A stretch of DNA of 64,000 nt from Codonopsis lanceolata. Its lineage: Eukaryota > Streptophyta > Magnoliopsida > Asterales > Campanulaceae. How positions within the stretch are numbered: position 1 is the stretch's first letter; each line of letters starts with the position of its first letter. Position numbers and translations under genes: made by a program. Where the stretch lies: positions 69,134,614 through 69,198,613 of the forward strand of contig CM028377.1 in assembly GCA_013146195.2 (NCBI GenBank). The letters run 5' to 3'. The notes below the pieces were generated by a model, which ran no database searches, was not told the DNA's origin, and saw only the letters and a program-made list of their open reading frames with translations. Positions 11,301 through 23,794 of the stretch are shown here, piece by piece.

Positions 11301-14300
11301 TGGAGACTGATCTTGTTGCTATGAAAGAACAAAGGGATCAACTCGAGCAGTTCTTGGTGGAGAGTAATAGCATGTTGCAGAGGGTAATTGAGTCAATTGA
11401 TGGAATTATTATTCGGTTGATTTCGAAGAGCCCGTCCAGAAGGTAAAGTGGCTTGCAGAGTATCTTAGTGAATGCCAAGATGCAAAGGCACAGGTAGAAC
11501 AAGAGTTGAAAGTTGTAAAAGATGAAGCTACTGACTTGGCCAGCAAGTTGGTGGAAGTCCAGAAAATTATTAAATTGCTAGAAGATGCGTTATTGGTTGC
11601 AGAGAGAAATTTCTCTCAGCTTACTGAAGAAAAGAGAGAGCTACAAATTGCTAAGACAAATATTGAAGAGGAGTTGCAGAAAGTAATGGAGGAAGCAACT
11701 TCTCATGCTAGCAAGTTTGCAGAGGCTTGTGCAAGTAGAAACTCACTTGAAGATGCGTTGGCGCTTGCGGAGAATGAGAAGGAGGATGCTCGAGCTAGTA
11801 AAGTTGCTGCAGAAGTGGAGCTGCAGAAGGTTAAAGAGGAAGTTTCTGTACACACCAGCAAACTAGACGAGGCCTATCATACTATACAATCCCTTGAAGA
11901 TGCATTGTCACAGTTGCGGACAAATGTTTCTCTACTTGCTGAGGAGAACGACAAGGCACAAGTTGATAAAACATTTTTGGAGGATGAGATAAAGAAGCTG
12001 AAAGAGGAAACTGATTCCCAGGCTAGCAAATTTGTAGACACTTCTTCGACTATAAAATCTCTAGAGGATACTATTTCTGATCTTGTTGGTGAAAAGAAGA
12101 ATGCTGAACAGGAGATCTATTCTCTTAATTCCAAGTTGAGTGCGTGCATGCAAGAGTTGGTTGGAAAGCACGACAGTAGGTCTTTGGAACTGTCTGGTTT
12201 TCTTGACAGTTTGCAATTGCTTTTGAAAGATGAGACATTGTCAACCTTATTGAGACTAAGTTTCGAGAAAAAAGTTGGTAGCTTGAAAGATATGGATCAA
12301 CTCCTTAGCGACATGAGGGATACTTTTGTTGAAATGGATTCAGAACTGCTGCAAAATTATCCTGCCTCTGAGGTAATAGAATATATATATATATATAGTT
12401 CTTTCAATGCTAATAACTATACGTATAGCTCTATATATCTTCTGTCCTTCTGTCTAGCTATGTTTCTATTGGTTTGCATGCTATGCTTACAAATGAAATT
12501 TCACTCGTGTTCTCAAATTTTATATCACTTTTCCCGTTCACAGGATAAGTTCTCAGATTTAAATATCCCACCGGCTGACATTGACAATGTTGTGAACATT
12601 GAGATGGTCGATTGCGAGGTCAATGCAGGGAATGCTGAGGGTATTATTGGGAAATCTGTGGAAAACTTCCTTTGAGAAACAAAATTCTTGCTGAAAATTT
12701 CAGGAATTCCTCTACATTCATTGATGAGTTACTTGCGTCTTTGCTGAAAAAATTAAAGGCAACAAGGGATTCAGTGTCAGTTATGCTTGAAAATATAAAA
12801 TCTATGCAGAAAAAAGCGAATAATTTGGACATGGATAGACAATCACAGGAGAATAAAAGTAAAATTTTACTGTCTGCTTGTACTGATGCCATTCAAGAAC
12901 TGAAGATTGAAATGGACTCTGTCCTTGAGCAGGAAGGGAGGGACCATAGCCTCTCCATAGATGTGAGAGCAGTTGCTGAAGGCGGGAGGGACCATAGCCT
13001 CTCCACAGATGTGAGAGCAGTTACTGAAGGCACTGAATATGTCAAGGCAGCTGAGGGGCTGTTATCTACTGCTCGATATGTTCAGAGTCTAATCAAACAT
13101 CTTCAGAATGTCAAAAATACAACGTCCATTACAATTGGAGAATTACAGAGTCAATTAGAGAAAACAAGGTTAACTTGTGCAAAAGCCGAAGAAGAAAAAG
13201 ATGTAACCCGAATCAGGGTTTCCGAGTTGAAGAATGCTCTTGATGCATCAGAAAACTTGTGCAAAGAAATGAGGTTTAAATTGGAGGAGAGAGAGTGGCA
13301 TTGATGTCTTTGCAGAGTGAATTGGAGAAAACTAGGCTAACTTGTGAAAAGGCTGAAGAAGGAAAGGATGTAAACCAAATTAGTGTTACCAAGTTGGAGA
13401 GTGCTCTTGAAGCATCACAAAATATGTGCACTGAAATGAGGATTAAATTAGAGGAGAGAGAAGCAGAATTGACGTCTTTGCAGAGTCAATTACAGATAAC
13501 AAGGTTAACTTCTGAAAAAGCCGAAGAAGAAAAAGATATAAGCCAAATTAGGGTTTCCAAGTTGGAGAATGATCTTGCAGCATCACAAAACTTGTGCAAT
13601 GAAATGAGGTTTAAATTGGAGGAGCGAGAGGCAGAATTGACGACGTTGCAGACTTCTACATTGATGAAAGAACATGGTAATTTGTTTATAATATTTCTCT
13701 GAATGAGTTTAAATACTTTTTACTGTTTCTTAGACACATTTCTGTTCATATTCTTGTTTCAGAGGCTCAAAACTCTCTTATGTCGGCTTCCCAAATGAAA
13801 TCCTCGTTAATAAGATAAATGTAATTGAAATCCCCTTTCAAAGTTTGAAGTAGGAGAGCTAGAACCCCAGGATTCAGTCCATGTTAAAAAGCTGTTTTAC
13901 ATAATTGATAGTGTTAAGGAATTGCAACATCAGCTGTCCTTGTTATCCCGTGAGAAGGAAGAACTGCAGTCATCCCTTTCAAAACAGGCTCGTGAAGTTG
14001 AAAATCTTAAGGAGGAGGTTGAAGAGCACATTAAAGATAAGCAAGACTCAGAGATGATGAAAAATGAATTGTTCAACTTATCCGAAGGTTTGGGGGATAT
14101 TATTCACAAGTTAGGAGGTAGCGAATCTGTAGGAGATCAAAATTAGCTGATGTGGCAGTGGGAGGTTTATTTCCAGTATTAGAGAGACTAGTTATGGGGG
14201 TTATTCTGGAATGTGAAAATTCAAAATCCAAAGCCCAGGACCTGGAAGCGAAATTGATGGGAACCCAAAAGGTTGTAGATGAGCTGGCTGGCAAGGTTAA

Positions 14301-14416
14301 ATTGCTAGAAGATTCTAATCAAAGTAGAGCTGCTTCACCAAGGGTAATTCAGGAAAGAGGTGCGCTTTGAAGCACCTTCATCGCCTGCCGGGTCAGAGAT
14401 ATCAGAAATTGAAGAC
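8314..14416 (+). CDS. TNO1: TNO1-like long coiled-coil protein, copy 1 (3' cut by gap, frameshifted)
   Basis: This is an allele-like copy of the gene at 27014-33798; function is given there. Exons: 8314-8451, 8906-9238, 9531-12372, 12544-13676 and 13763 to the gap. The remaining exons and the tail anchor are missing because the sequence stops at the N run. Relative to copy 2 the reading frame is broken by seven single-base losses near 10134, 11414, 12672, 13293, 13804, 13836 and 14142, nearly all in short homopolymers (for example GGGG to GGG). At two other sites copy 1 has the open frame and copy 2 is broken. The last ~60 bp before the gap have further substitutions. I read the breaks as base-calling errors or an unpolished haplotype, not true decay, but a pseudogene is possible. 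Confidence 0.8.
9272..9470. mobile_element. Stowaway-like MITE in TNO1 intron 2 (copy 1)
   Basis: A TA precedes CTCCGCTCCGCTCAAAGAGTCC, and the other end reads GGACTCTC...AGAATGGAGG. The ends are inverted and match the Stowaway CTCCCTCC-type terminus. The right TA is eroded. The element lies fully inside an intron. Confidence 0.65.
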
Positions 14417-14516
14417 NNNNNNNNNNNNNNNNNNNNNNNNNNNNNNNNNNNNNNNNNNNNNNNNNNNNNNNNNNNNNNNNNNNNNNNNNNNNNNNNNNNN
14501 NNNNNNNNNNNNNNNN
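14417..14516. other. Assembly gap of exactly 100 N
   Basis: Exactly 100 N separate TNO1 copy 1 (mid-exon) from the interior of a Gypsy element. A round 100 is the usual placeholder for a scaffold join of unknown size, so the two sides need not be adjacent in the genome. Confidence 0.98.
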
Positions 14517-17500
14517 GTTAAGCGGATTCTTGATAGATCTGAGGCGGGGAAGAGATGTGATGTTTTATAAGTGCTTTACGGCACTAAAGCTGGCGATACC
14601 CACCTTCAGTAGAGATCAACTGGAGGCTTTCAGGGCCACAAGGTCACGACGAAAGGCGATGGGACTCATAGTCGGCACAGGCGGGGAGGATACCACCGAA
14701 AGCGAGGAAGTCACTTTCCGTCCTTGATCTCCCTCAGGTACAACGCCATCCTCGGCGCCTTCCAGACCAAATTCGAATGGTGGCATCAATGGCCCATCAG
14801 TCGAAGTACATGACCTCGTTCGGAGTAGGGGTCTGAAGAATGATGCTCGTACTACTTTAGAGTACGATCGTGAGAAAAAAGCGGAAAAGGTTGAAAAGGG
14901 CAGGCGGGAATAGAAAGGTGAGCAGGCCATGAAAGCAGGCGAGAGGGGCTCGGCAGGCTCCACCCGTAGCAACCAAGCAAGCCAGGAAGTTGGCCGCGTC
15001 TGAAGAAGGAACATCAGTGGCGAAGCGAGAAAGCTGAAATCAGCCTCGATGTTCGAGATCATCCAATCATACAACCTATGGAAGATGTAGAAGAGGTTAT
15101 CATAAACTTCACTACCCGACCGAGAAAATAAAGGTGGGAATGGAAATGCGCGGGTGAGAAAGAGAGCCATAATTGAGTTCTTAAGGGAAAACAGAGATGT
15201 CTTTGCATGGGCCAGGGATATGGAAGGCATTGCCGATGCAGTTAAGTATCAATCCGGCATTTGTACCTATCTGCAGAAGCAGAGATATTTCTCCAGGAAA
15301 AGCAAGAGGCCATCAGGAGGAAATAGCCAAACTTCTTCCGGGCCGAGATTATAAGAGAAATCCACTACCGTGGATTGCAAATGTTGTGATGGTCAAGAAA
15401 AATAACGGAAAATGGAGGATGTGCGTGGACCAACTGAGCGAAGCATGCCCGAGGCGGTATCAGCTAGAGGATAGATCATGGTCGATTCTATCTCGGGATA
15501 CAAAATTCACAAAAACCGTGGGCGCTACTCGGGGTACCACGGATCGGGATGTGGAAGAGGACCAAGGGAACCTGACCTTAGGCGGCGGCGCTCTCTTTAA
15601 TATGATCTTGGATTCGGCCTAAAAAGCGGGGAGCCACACCGGTGAATGGTGAACAAAGTCTTGACAATCAGTTGGGGAGGAATGTGGAGGCCTACATAGA
15701 TGATATGGTGATTAAAGCGAAGAAACATGCCACATTGGCGACCTCGGAGAGCCATATGAAACCTCGGAAAAGAACAAAATGAAGCTCAATCCCGCCAAGT
15801 GTGCCTTCCGTATGCGAGGAAGTTTTGGGAGTACATGGTGAATGGCTGACATCGAGGCGAATCAGAAAATAAAAGCACTTGCCGAGATGAAGGTCCCAAT
15901 ATGCATCAAGCAAGTTCAACGGTGAATGGAAGAATAGTAGCCTTGGGAAGGTTCATATCAAAATCGGTGAAAAAAGCCTCCCTTCTTCAAAATCCTAAGA
16001 GGCGCGAGAAAATTCACATGGGACAAAGAATGCGACCTCGCGTTTGGCGAGCTTAAAAATACCTCGGCGACCTACCTGCTTTAAGGCACTGCCCCCGAGG
16101 GGAGAAAGACTCTTTGTCTATCTCTCGGTAGCGGATCTGACCATAGCATCGGTCTTTGTTGCGAGAGGAAGAAGGACTTGAAAACCATCTACTATGTATC
16201 ACATGCATTGTTGAAGTTGAAGCAGGTACATGACACATCGAGGTGATTCTCGCTATGCTGTGAGGCTGGCCGTATTTCAAAGCCCATGAAATCGGGGTTT
16301 ACACTTGCCCTGCGAAGAATTTTACAGGCGATGTTCTTTGGAAGAATGATGAAGTGGGCCATTGAGGCGGCAGTCGCAATTGTTTACCTCCCGAGAAAAA
16401 ACCATCGAGCTCAAATCTTGGCCGATTTCATTGCCAGAGGCCTCCTTCACCTCTCGGCGGAAGGAGAAAATAATGCGCCGGATCAAGTGACCTTCTACAA
16501 GCGAGCAAGTGGAGCAAGAGTGTCCTCGCAAAACGCGACCACCTCGGCCACGGACATTGTTCGTGGATGGATCGTCCGCAAAAATGGAAAGCTGAGGCGG
16601 GCATTCTCCTCATTACACGGATGGAACGGAATCGCAAGGCCTCAAACCGAATTTCCAGCCGAACAACGTCGCCGAGTCGAAGCCTTGATACAGCGGGCCG
16701 GGGCCGAGATAGAGGCCACTCAAATCTTGATCTTCACGACTCGGCTGTCGTGAAACGATTTCTGGGAATACGGGGTAAACCATCCAACCTCGACAAGTAC
16801 CGAGCATTAGCGGTGAGCATCCTCAATTCGAATACCTTGGGAGTTGGAACAAGTAGGAAGGGAGGAAAACACGAGGCGGACTACCTCTCAAAATGGCCAC
16901 AAGTGAACTCCTACGAGCTCCCCTTAAACATGGATCGAAATCTCGGATACCCCGCCCATTGATAAAGAGAAAGTATTGATGCTAGAACAGCGACGGAGTG
17001 TTGGATCGATGATATCAAAAAGTACATCGGCCAGGGGATATTGCCCAGCGACGGAGAGCAAGGATGGGCAATGGCAAGAAGGTCGGCCGATATGCTTTAA
17101 TTGGGGATGTACTATACAAAGCGATCCTACACGAAGCCCTCTTAAGGTGTGTTCGACCGTAAAACAACACAAGGATTACTTGCCGAGGTACATGGAGGGG
17201 TGTGTGGTAGCCATCCAGGGGCTCGAACTTTGGCCGATAGGGTCATTTTTCACAGATACTATTGGCCGACATTGAGAAAGGACGCCGAGGCATACGCCAG
17301 AAAATGCGACAAGTGTCAAAGGTTCGCGAATATCCCAAGATTACCTTCGGCACCTCAGACACCAGTAATCGCAGCATGGCCTTTCGAAATGTGGGGACTG
17401 GACCTAATCGGACCATTCCCCCTCGCCAAAGGAAAGAACAAATTTGTGATAGTGGCGGTGGACTACTTCACAAAATGGATCGAGGCCAAACCCTTAGCAA

Positions 17501-18216
17501 GCATCACCGAACAAAGGGCCATCGACTTCATTCGAGACAATGTCCTGTGCAGATACGGATTGCCGAGAGCCATTGTATCGCACCACGCACGCTTTCAACC
17601 AGATTCACGGCCACCGCGAAGAAAGAGGAATTCGACATTGGAAGTCCCTGTAGCACACCCCAAGGGAATGGCCAAGCGAGGCCTAAACAAGCAAATACTT
17701 CATGCCTTGAAAAGAAGGTTAGATGACAAAAAGGTGCTTGGCTCGAGCAGCTTCCGGCCGTCTTATGGGCAATCCGAACGTCTCGCCGAGGTTCAACCGA
17801 GGAAACGCCTTTCTCTTTGACATATGGAACCGAGGCCATGGCCCCGGTCGAAATGGCTCTCCCCACTGCAAGAGTCATCCATTTCAATGAAGAGGCAAAC
17901 ACAGAATCAAGGACTCTGGACCTGGACTACCTTGAAGAAAGAAGGCTCGAAACCCGGATGAAGGCAATCAACTACAAAAAGCTCGCCAAGGCTCATCATG
18001 ACAAAAGGGTAAATCCTCGCACATTTTCGGTCGGCGATATGGTGCTAAGAAAAGTCGAGGTGACAGTAATGCCTGAAGAAACAAGCTTTCTCCCAATTGG
18101 GAAGGACCATATAAAATCACCGACAAAGATTCGAGCAGAACCTACAAGCTCGCAAAACCGCATCGAACTCCTCCGAAAAACCTCGCATTCGCACCACTTG
18201 AAAAAATATTATCAGT
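14517..18216 (+). pseudogene. Degenerate Gypsy pol (RT, RNase H, aRNase H, integrase)
   Basis: The polyprotein would make protease, reverse transcriptase, RNase H and integrase. Recognisable parts: RT from ~15150 (FAWARDMEGI, then ANVVMVKKNNGKWRMCVD at ~15376-15430); the catalytic YIDD box at 15693-15704; RNase H around 16100-16220 (YYVSHAL); a second RNase H around 16555-16750 (LFVDGSS); the integrase zinc finger with CDKCQRFA at ~17305-17330; and the integrase core WGLDLIGPFP at ~17393-17422. The frame changes many times, so no single protein is possible. The second acidic residue of the integrase triad, normally in an SDNG-like context, reads SHHA near 17575. The C-terminal part (TYGTEAMAPVEMALP) is at ~17820-17862. 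Confidence 0.85.
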
Positions 18217-18282
18217 GATCTGTAAATCTTCTTATATATATGAAAGGGAAATTTTCAAACCGAAAGAACTTGTTCAAACCAT

Positions 18283-18695
18283 TTATTCGAGGTCGTATTG
18301 CCTCGCCAAACGAGGTCGCATTGCCTCGCCAAAACGAGGTCGCACTGCCTCGCAAAAACGAGGTCGCATTGCCTCGCCAAAACGAGATCGTATTATCTCG
18401 CCAAAAAAGAGGTCGCATTGCCTCATCAAAACGAGGTCGCACTGCCTCGCAAAAACGAGGTCGCATTGCCTCGCCAAAACGAGATCGTATTATCTCGCTA
18501 AAAAAGAGGTCGCATTGCCTCATCAAAACGAGGTCGCATAGCCTCGCCAAAACGAGATCGTATTATCTCGCTAAAAGAGGTCGCATTGCCTCGCCAAAAC
18601 GAGGTCGCATTACCTCGCCAAAACGAGGTCGAATTGCCTCGCTAAAACGAGGTCGAATTGCCTCGCCAAACGAGGTCGCATTACCTCGCCCAAAC
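18283..18695. repeat. 24-bp minisatellite inside the Gypsy element
   Basis: About 17 tandem copies of a unit near GAGGTCGCATTGCCTCGCCA + AAAC are present, with regular variants (GAGATCGTATTATCTCGC...). They lie between the end of pol and the antisense ORF. All frames stay open because the unit length is a multiple of three, which explains the long overlapping open frames on both strands. There are no unique spacers. Confidence 0.92.
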
Positions 18696-18851
18696 ACGAA
18701 AAACACTTATATATATAGGCAGAAAACACTTGCACCATATATACTAAACTGACAACAAAAACATACTTATAATTTACACCAAGGATAAAGGATGATTACA
18801 TATAAACATTGTTTGAAATTGTTCATTAAAAAAGAGGATAAAAATCCTAGG

Positions 18852-21800
18852 CTAAACCCCCCCCCCCTCCTCCTCGCGAACCGCTGCTTGCTCGGAAATA
18901 TACTGACTCTTTGAAAGCTCCTCCCTGCTCGATTTCTGGCCTTCCAACTCGGCCATCAATTGATCGCCCACGTAGTGTGCCTGTTGAGGGGTAGCCTGCC
19001 TCGGCACCGCAAAGCCACGATAGCTCCCTCTTACATAGGCATTTCTCTGAGCCAACAGGGCAAAAAGATTGTTCGCCTCGACAGGAGGGGGCAGCCACTC
19101 AGGAGCTTGAACCGCGGCGTCGGCATCTTTTATTTGGCCAAGCTCAACGTCATCGAACGGTATCAACGAAGAGACTCCTCGGCACTCCGGGCCAAAAGAG
19201 GCAAGGCTCGCCATCTCCACCACATCTGACACCGGCACACCCATCGCCGCCACCGCTCGGAAGGCCTGAACCCGGCCCGTCTCCATGTAGTCCAGGGCCT
19301 CTACCTCATAATCGAACGAGCTCCGATACTTCGCCAAAACTTGCTCCTCGCTAGGCTTCGCGGAAAGCTCGGCCTTCAAATTGTCAAGATCACCCATCAC
19401 CCCCTTTAGCTTGGCCTCGAGCTCTTTTACCCTGCGCTCCCGCTCGCTAGCTTTGTCTTTCAGCATCTGATCTCGCGCTAGCCAAGCCGTCTTCTCGGCA
19501 GAAAGTTGAGAGACCTCTTCAGCCTTCAAAAGTAAATCCCCTTCCAAGGACTTCACTTTCTCAAGACTGTAAGAAATCTCCTCCCTCGCGGTAAGAGCTC
19601 CCTCTCCAGCCCGCGACTCTTTGCTCATCCTGTCGTGATATGCAGCGATACCGACCCCAAGCTGAAAAAGCAGAGTAAACATAAGCAACATAAGCAAAAA
19701 GAGCAAAGATGCGAGAAATAGAAATAAGGAGATTAGTTTACCTCGCTCAAAGCTAGCCCGCAAAGATCTTGCAGTTGAAATAGCTGGGCAGGCCTCATCG
19801 TCGACAAAGCCGCAGCCGGCACCCCATCACTGAATAGTCTTTGCCCATAGCCTGCGAAGTCGGCAGGGAAGTTGTTTATCACCTTAACGACGTGGTTGAC
19901 AACATGCTCGCTGTCAGACACCACGTCGCCTGCCGAGGGAGGAGATGGTACGGAAGTCGCCTCGGTAACGACATTAGCGGGAGGGGGCGGAGCTCGAACC
20001 TTCGCCTCCCTGAGCATCGCCGCAGTCGCTTACCTTTGCCTTGGTAGGAGGGGCCGAAGGCGAGCAAGAGGGCCGCCCCGGTAGGATCCTCCAAAACCCC
20101 GACAGTAGGCAGCGCTGCCCCTACAACATCCTTAGCCGCCGAGGCTCTAAGCTCGGCATTTCTTCGTTCCTCCTCGGCCTTCAGTTTGGCCAAAACAACA
20201 TCACGAGAGACAGCCATCTCTACAAAAAATAGGAAGGTCGCATCAGTACTCAAAAAAGACGATTTTAGCAAAAAACCAAAGGAAACAAACAAATAGGAAT
20301 AAAGAAAATTAACCTGATGTTGGGCACTCGAGCCCATCTATACCCTCACATCTCGGACACGCCGAGCCAAATGTCCAACCCTGATGCAGGGCCCAGCCCT
20401 CTCGACTCACGTATTCGAAACCAGAACACGCCCTCTCCACTCCTTCAACCTCAACTGCCGAAACCCAAAACCTTGACAAAAGGCCCTCATTCTCCACAAT
20501 GGCCTTCCAGTTGTAGGACCGAACCTGCACCCCTTCATCGTCGAGCAAGGGGGCCTCGATAGCAAGCCTCGTAGCTTCGCTTCAAGCATCATTCAATGTC
20601 TTCGTCCCGCTGCGTGGGGTTTCCCATCGTGAATCTCAAAATTCCATCCGCGACTGATTCCACAAGCAGTATCCGGACCACCTATGGTCCTTGTTCCCAA
20701 AGCTGGCCAAAAGTGGGAACCCTCGAGGATGCCTAAGAACGGTCAGTCGGTTCATGGAGACGCTGACCTTATAGTAGTAACAAAAAAGGTTCAGTGAAGG
20801 CTCGAATCCCTTCGCTCGGGTGCAGACAGCAAAGCTCACCAATGATCGGGTCAGATTGGGCGAGAGGTCAAGCAAGACCGAGCTCGCTTTGAGTAAGAAA
20901 CTCGCAAATAAATGGATCAAGAGGCAAACGCAGCCCGAGAATTCAAGAGGCCTGGAATAAAAAGCAACATGACTACGAAGGTTCCGCAGCTCGAAATCCC
21001 AAACCTCGAATCGGAGCGTAACCTCTGAAAAATCGAACCGTATATCCGCGACCAAGCCTCCACGTCTACCAAACCTATCTGATTCTCGAAAGGCCTCAAA
21101 GGACGAGACACTCTCTCGCAATCATCCCCATCTCTTCCGGAAACAGATGCCCCAGCTCCACTAGCCATCCTATCGAGTTGTCGCCGCAAGAACTTCTTTC
21201 GATCCGCCGAAAGTGCGTAACTCGCCTCCCGGTAAAAAATTGAGCAATCGACTTAAGCCAATACGAACTCGGACGAAAACAATCTCATAGGGGCGTCGAA
21301 GGGAATGTCCGGGGCAGAAAAAACCTCATCACCGAACTTCCAGTGCGGGCTAACCTTCACCCCGTAACTCGCAAGGAGAAACCTCGCTTGACGAGGAGTG
21401 ACCGCCACCCATCTATCCTCGCACTGCCTATACATGGGACCACCGCGAGGAGACTTCCCAAAGACTGACTCAACGAAGGGGTCCTCGCCATCCGAAGTCT
21501 AACGAAGAAATCGAGCAAGACCCGTAACTCTCCGAACTAAGAGGACCCACTGGCCGCCTCCTTATGAATCATGGTATCCACCACAATCTCCTCGGCCAAG
21601 CAAACCCTCACCTCTACGCCTCTCCAGCGGGACCGCGAGGAACAAACTCAGCCTCGTCATTCGGGTCGCCACCCTCAAAACCGCCGAGGTCTACATCCTC
21701 GGCATTGTTCTCGACCGAAAGCACAAGGACATCCTCGGCTAAATCATCCTCGGTTACAGGACGGACTACACCCTGAAAGGGCACTAGGGCCCGAGAAAAA

Positions 21801-22045
21801 TCCTCGGCCACTGGAGACTCACTCGGAACGTCCTCGGCCGAGGCAGAGGCCTCGGCCACGTTGCTAGGCAGAAAAAGAGGAGGACTCCTAACCGAAACAG
21901 TATTCGATAACCCTGTTTCCAAGAATCTATCGCCCATGGAGGAACCGCTAAGAAGACGAAGAGGAAAAACGGGAAACGGAAACCTACGAGACATTACTCT
22001 AGAAAGAAAAAGCAAAGGAAAAGAAACCGTACCAAATAAGGACAA
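18852..22045 (-). pseudogene. Antisense additional ORF (aORF) of the Tat element, spliced and broken
   Basis: Opposite to pol, a coding region runs from about 22045 down to 18852. The 3' part (19661-18852) encodes a ~270-residue acidic coiled coil (KVKSLEGDLLLKAEEVSQLS and on). Two introns fit GT-AG and preserve frame: 20313-20220 (joining PTS to EMAVSRD) and 19741-19662 (joining ALSE to LGVGIAAYHDRM). Upstream blocks (21614-22045, 21253-21435, 20636-21189) are in different frames, so the gene is broken. The protein resembles the 'putative gypsy-type transposon' coiled-coil family annotated in plants. Its function is unknown. Confidence 0.65.
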
Positions 22046-22449
22046 ACTGGAAGATCGCCGGAGAAATCTACCGTTAAAGCAGAAAATACGCCTGAAAAAA
22101 GAAGAGTGACGCCGGAAAAGTCAAAACCCGGAAAAAGAAGAACCCAAACCCTGTAAACAAGTCGGAAAAACACGGAAATCACCGCGGAAATCACCCAAAT
22201 AGGACGAAAACGTGGAAGAAAAACAAAAAACACTTACAGGCTGCAGATAAACGACGAGGTAACGGGATGAGAGCAAGCCGAATGTTGCCGGAAATCGCCT
22301 AAATCGGTAAGGAGATATGCTAGAGAGAGAGAATGAGAAAGGTAAACAAAGTGAAAAACAAAAGGGATTTTTATACCCCCCTCGCTACGACGCTCGTTTC
22401 CAATCGGGCCCCTCGGAATGACCCGGCCCGCGAATTTTTCTTAGTGCGC

Positions 22450-23545
22450 CCAAAACTGTGCCACGTAATCATTTTCCCAAATTTCGAGACACGGAAAAAG
22501 GCGGCAGTAATAATTTTTCGAAATTCGAAAAGCCGCCCAAAACGAAAACCAAGAAACCGCCAAAACCCGCATTTAATGAACTGACAGCCTGAAAAGACGT
22601 AACGTCCTGAACAGATCGACGAGAAACGTCCCATAAACTTCCAAACCTCGGCTTGAGCCTCGCCACGGCGAAAAACCCAGAAACAGCCTCAAAACAAACC
22701 CGTAAGTCATCCTCGGCCGAAAGCATGAAGCCGACCTCCTACCATCAGATAAACGGTTACTTTTTGCCTTCTCGGCCGAACGTACCAAAAAGTAGGGGCC
22801 ACCGAAAGGATTGAAATCGAGGATTGACCTCAAGCATGAAAAGGACCCGACCTCGGCATAAAGAGGTCCCACCTGCAGATAACACGCTGCGAGGATAGGA
22901 CCACTCATCCCCAAGATAAATCACTCTAGCCTCGGATCATGACCCTCGACTACGGCGAGCCACCACCCGACCTAACAGATCACGGGCTCCCGGCCTCGCC
23001 ACCAAATCAGTCCTCATAAATCCTCAACCTCGACGAATAACAAAAGCCTTCGTCGCAGAAACCACTCGGCCTCGGCCTCAGATCAATCATTCACCCCGAC
23101 AAACCATTTCCCTAGGCCCGAGAAAACCGCTGCACGCCAATACCAACCCTCTGACACACACGCAGTTCACTCATTCCTGACGAACGCCCTCAACGCATTT
23201 AATAACAGCCACTTTATGCTCCCCAATAACAAACTGCCACGTCGCCATCAACTTCAGGTATAAATATAAGAGCCCATATTTATGGCAAGGTAAGTAATTT
23301 CAGCGATATTCTAACTCTCTTATCACAGCTCTCTATCAAACAATTATCACGGCTCATTTATTACCAAAACTCTACCGGAAAACTGATTCATACACCGGAG
23401 GGTTATAGTCGGACCAACCCGACACCTTAACGGTGTTTATTGTTTCTATTGTGCAGGTTAACCACTGGACGAATAAGAAGCCGCCACCTCATCCTCGCTC
23501 TCACGTGGACGTCAAGACAAGATCACCACAAATATTGCGTGATCA
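22450..23545 (+). repeat. Probable Gypsy 3' LTR (left limit uncertain)
   Basis: The region after the antisense ORF is non-coding and contains a promoter-like TATAAATATAAG at ~23260-23280. It ends in CA at 23545 just before a TA microsatellite. The left boundary cannot be fixed because the 5' LTR is absent from the window. A purine-rich stretch at ~22322-22372 could be the polypurine tract. Confidence 0.45.
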
Positions 23546-23731
23546 ATATATATATATATATACAAAAATCGCCATGTTTTTTAAAATTTTTTGAAAAAAA
23601 TCGTCAGATTGTTTAAAAATAGTGAAAAAAATCACTAGCATAAAAAAATGCCAGGTCTGAAAAAAAACGCCAACTTCTTACCCTTTTTTTCTTCCGATTT
23701 TTTTCTTCTTCTTTAAACATGATTTTTAATA

Positions 23732-23790
<59 letters not shown>

Positions 23791-23794
<4 letters not shown>

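Larger units (their letters stand above)
4908..14416. repeat. Duplicated segment, copy 1 (ends at the gap)
   Basis: The segment corresponds base for base to 23563-33119 with scattered substitutions upstream of the gene and very few within it. It stops exactly at the 100-N gap. Differences inside the TNO1 exons are almost all one-base changes in homopolymers. The pattern fits an allelic contig better than an aged paralogue; this is inference. Confidence 0.9.
14517..23545 (+). mobile_element. Ty3/Gypsy LTR retrotransposon, Tat lineage, 5'-truncated by the gap
   Basis: In order: a remnant between protease and RT (YNAILG at ~14733), RT, RNase H, a second archaeal-type RNase H, integrase, a 24-bp minisatellite, an antisense spliced ORF and a 3' LTR. 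A dual RNase H and an extra antisense ORF between pol and the 3' LTR are known traits of the plant Tat group (Ogre/Retand/Grande relatives). The 5' LTR, gag and most of the protease are missing at the contig edge. The 3' end is placed at 23545 (GTGATCA), where a TA run begins that corresponds to the uninterrupted TA/CA run at ~4870-4908 in copy 1. Confidence 0.85.

Noticed and set aside
12373..12543. Treating the open 171-bp stretch as TNO1 coding sequence
   Set aside because: GT-AG borders, a TA run and a hydrophobic, unrelated translation indicate an intron. Retention is kept only as a finding to test.
18283..18695. Regular 24-bp direct repeats that could suggest a CRISPR array
   Set aside because: There are no unique spacers, no cas genes, and the context is a plant retrotransposon. 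It is a minisatellite.
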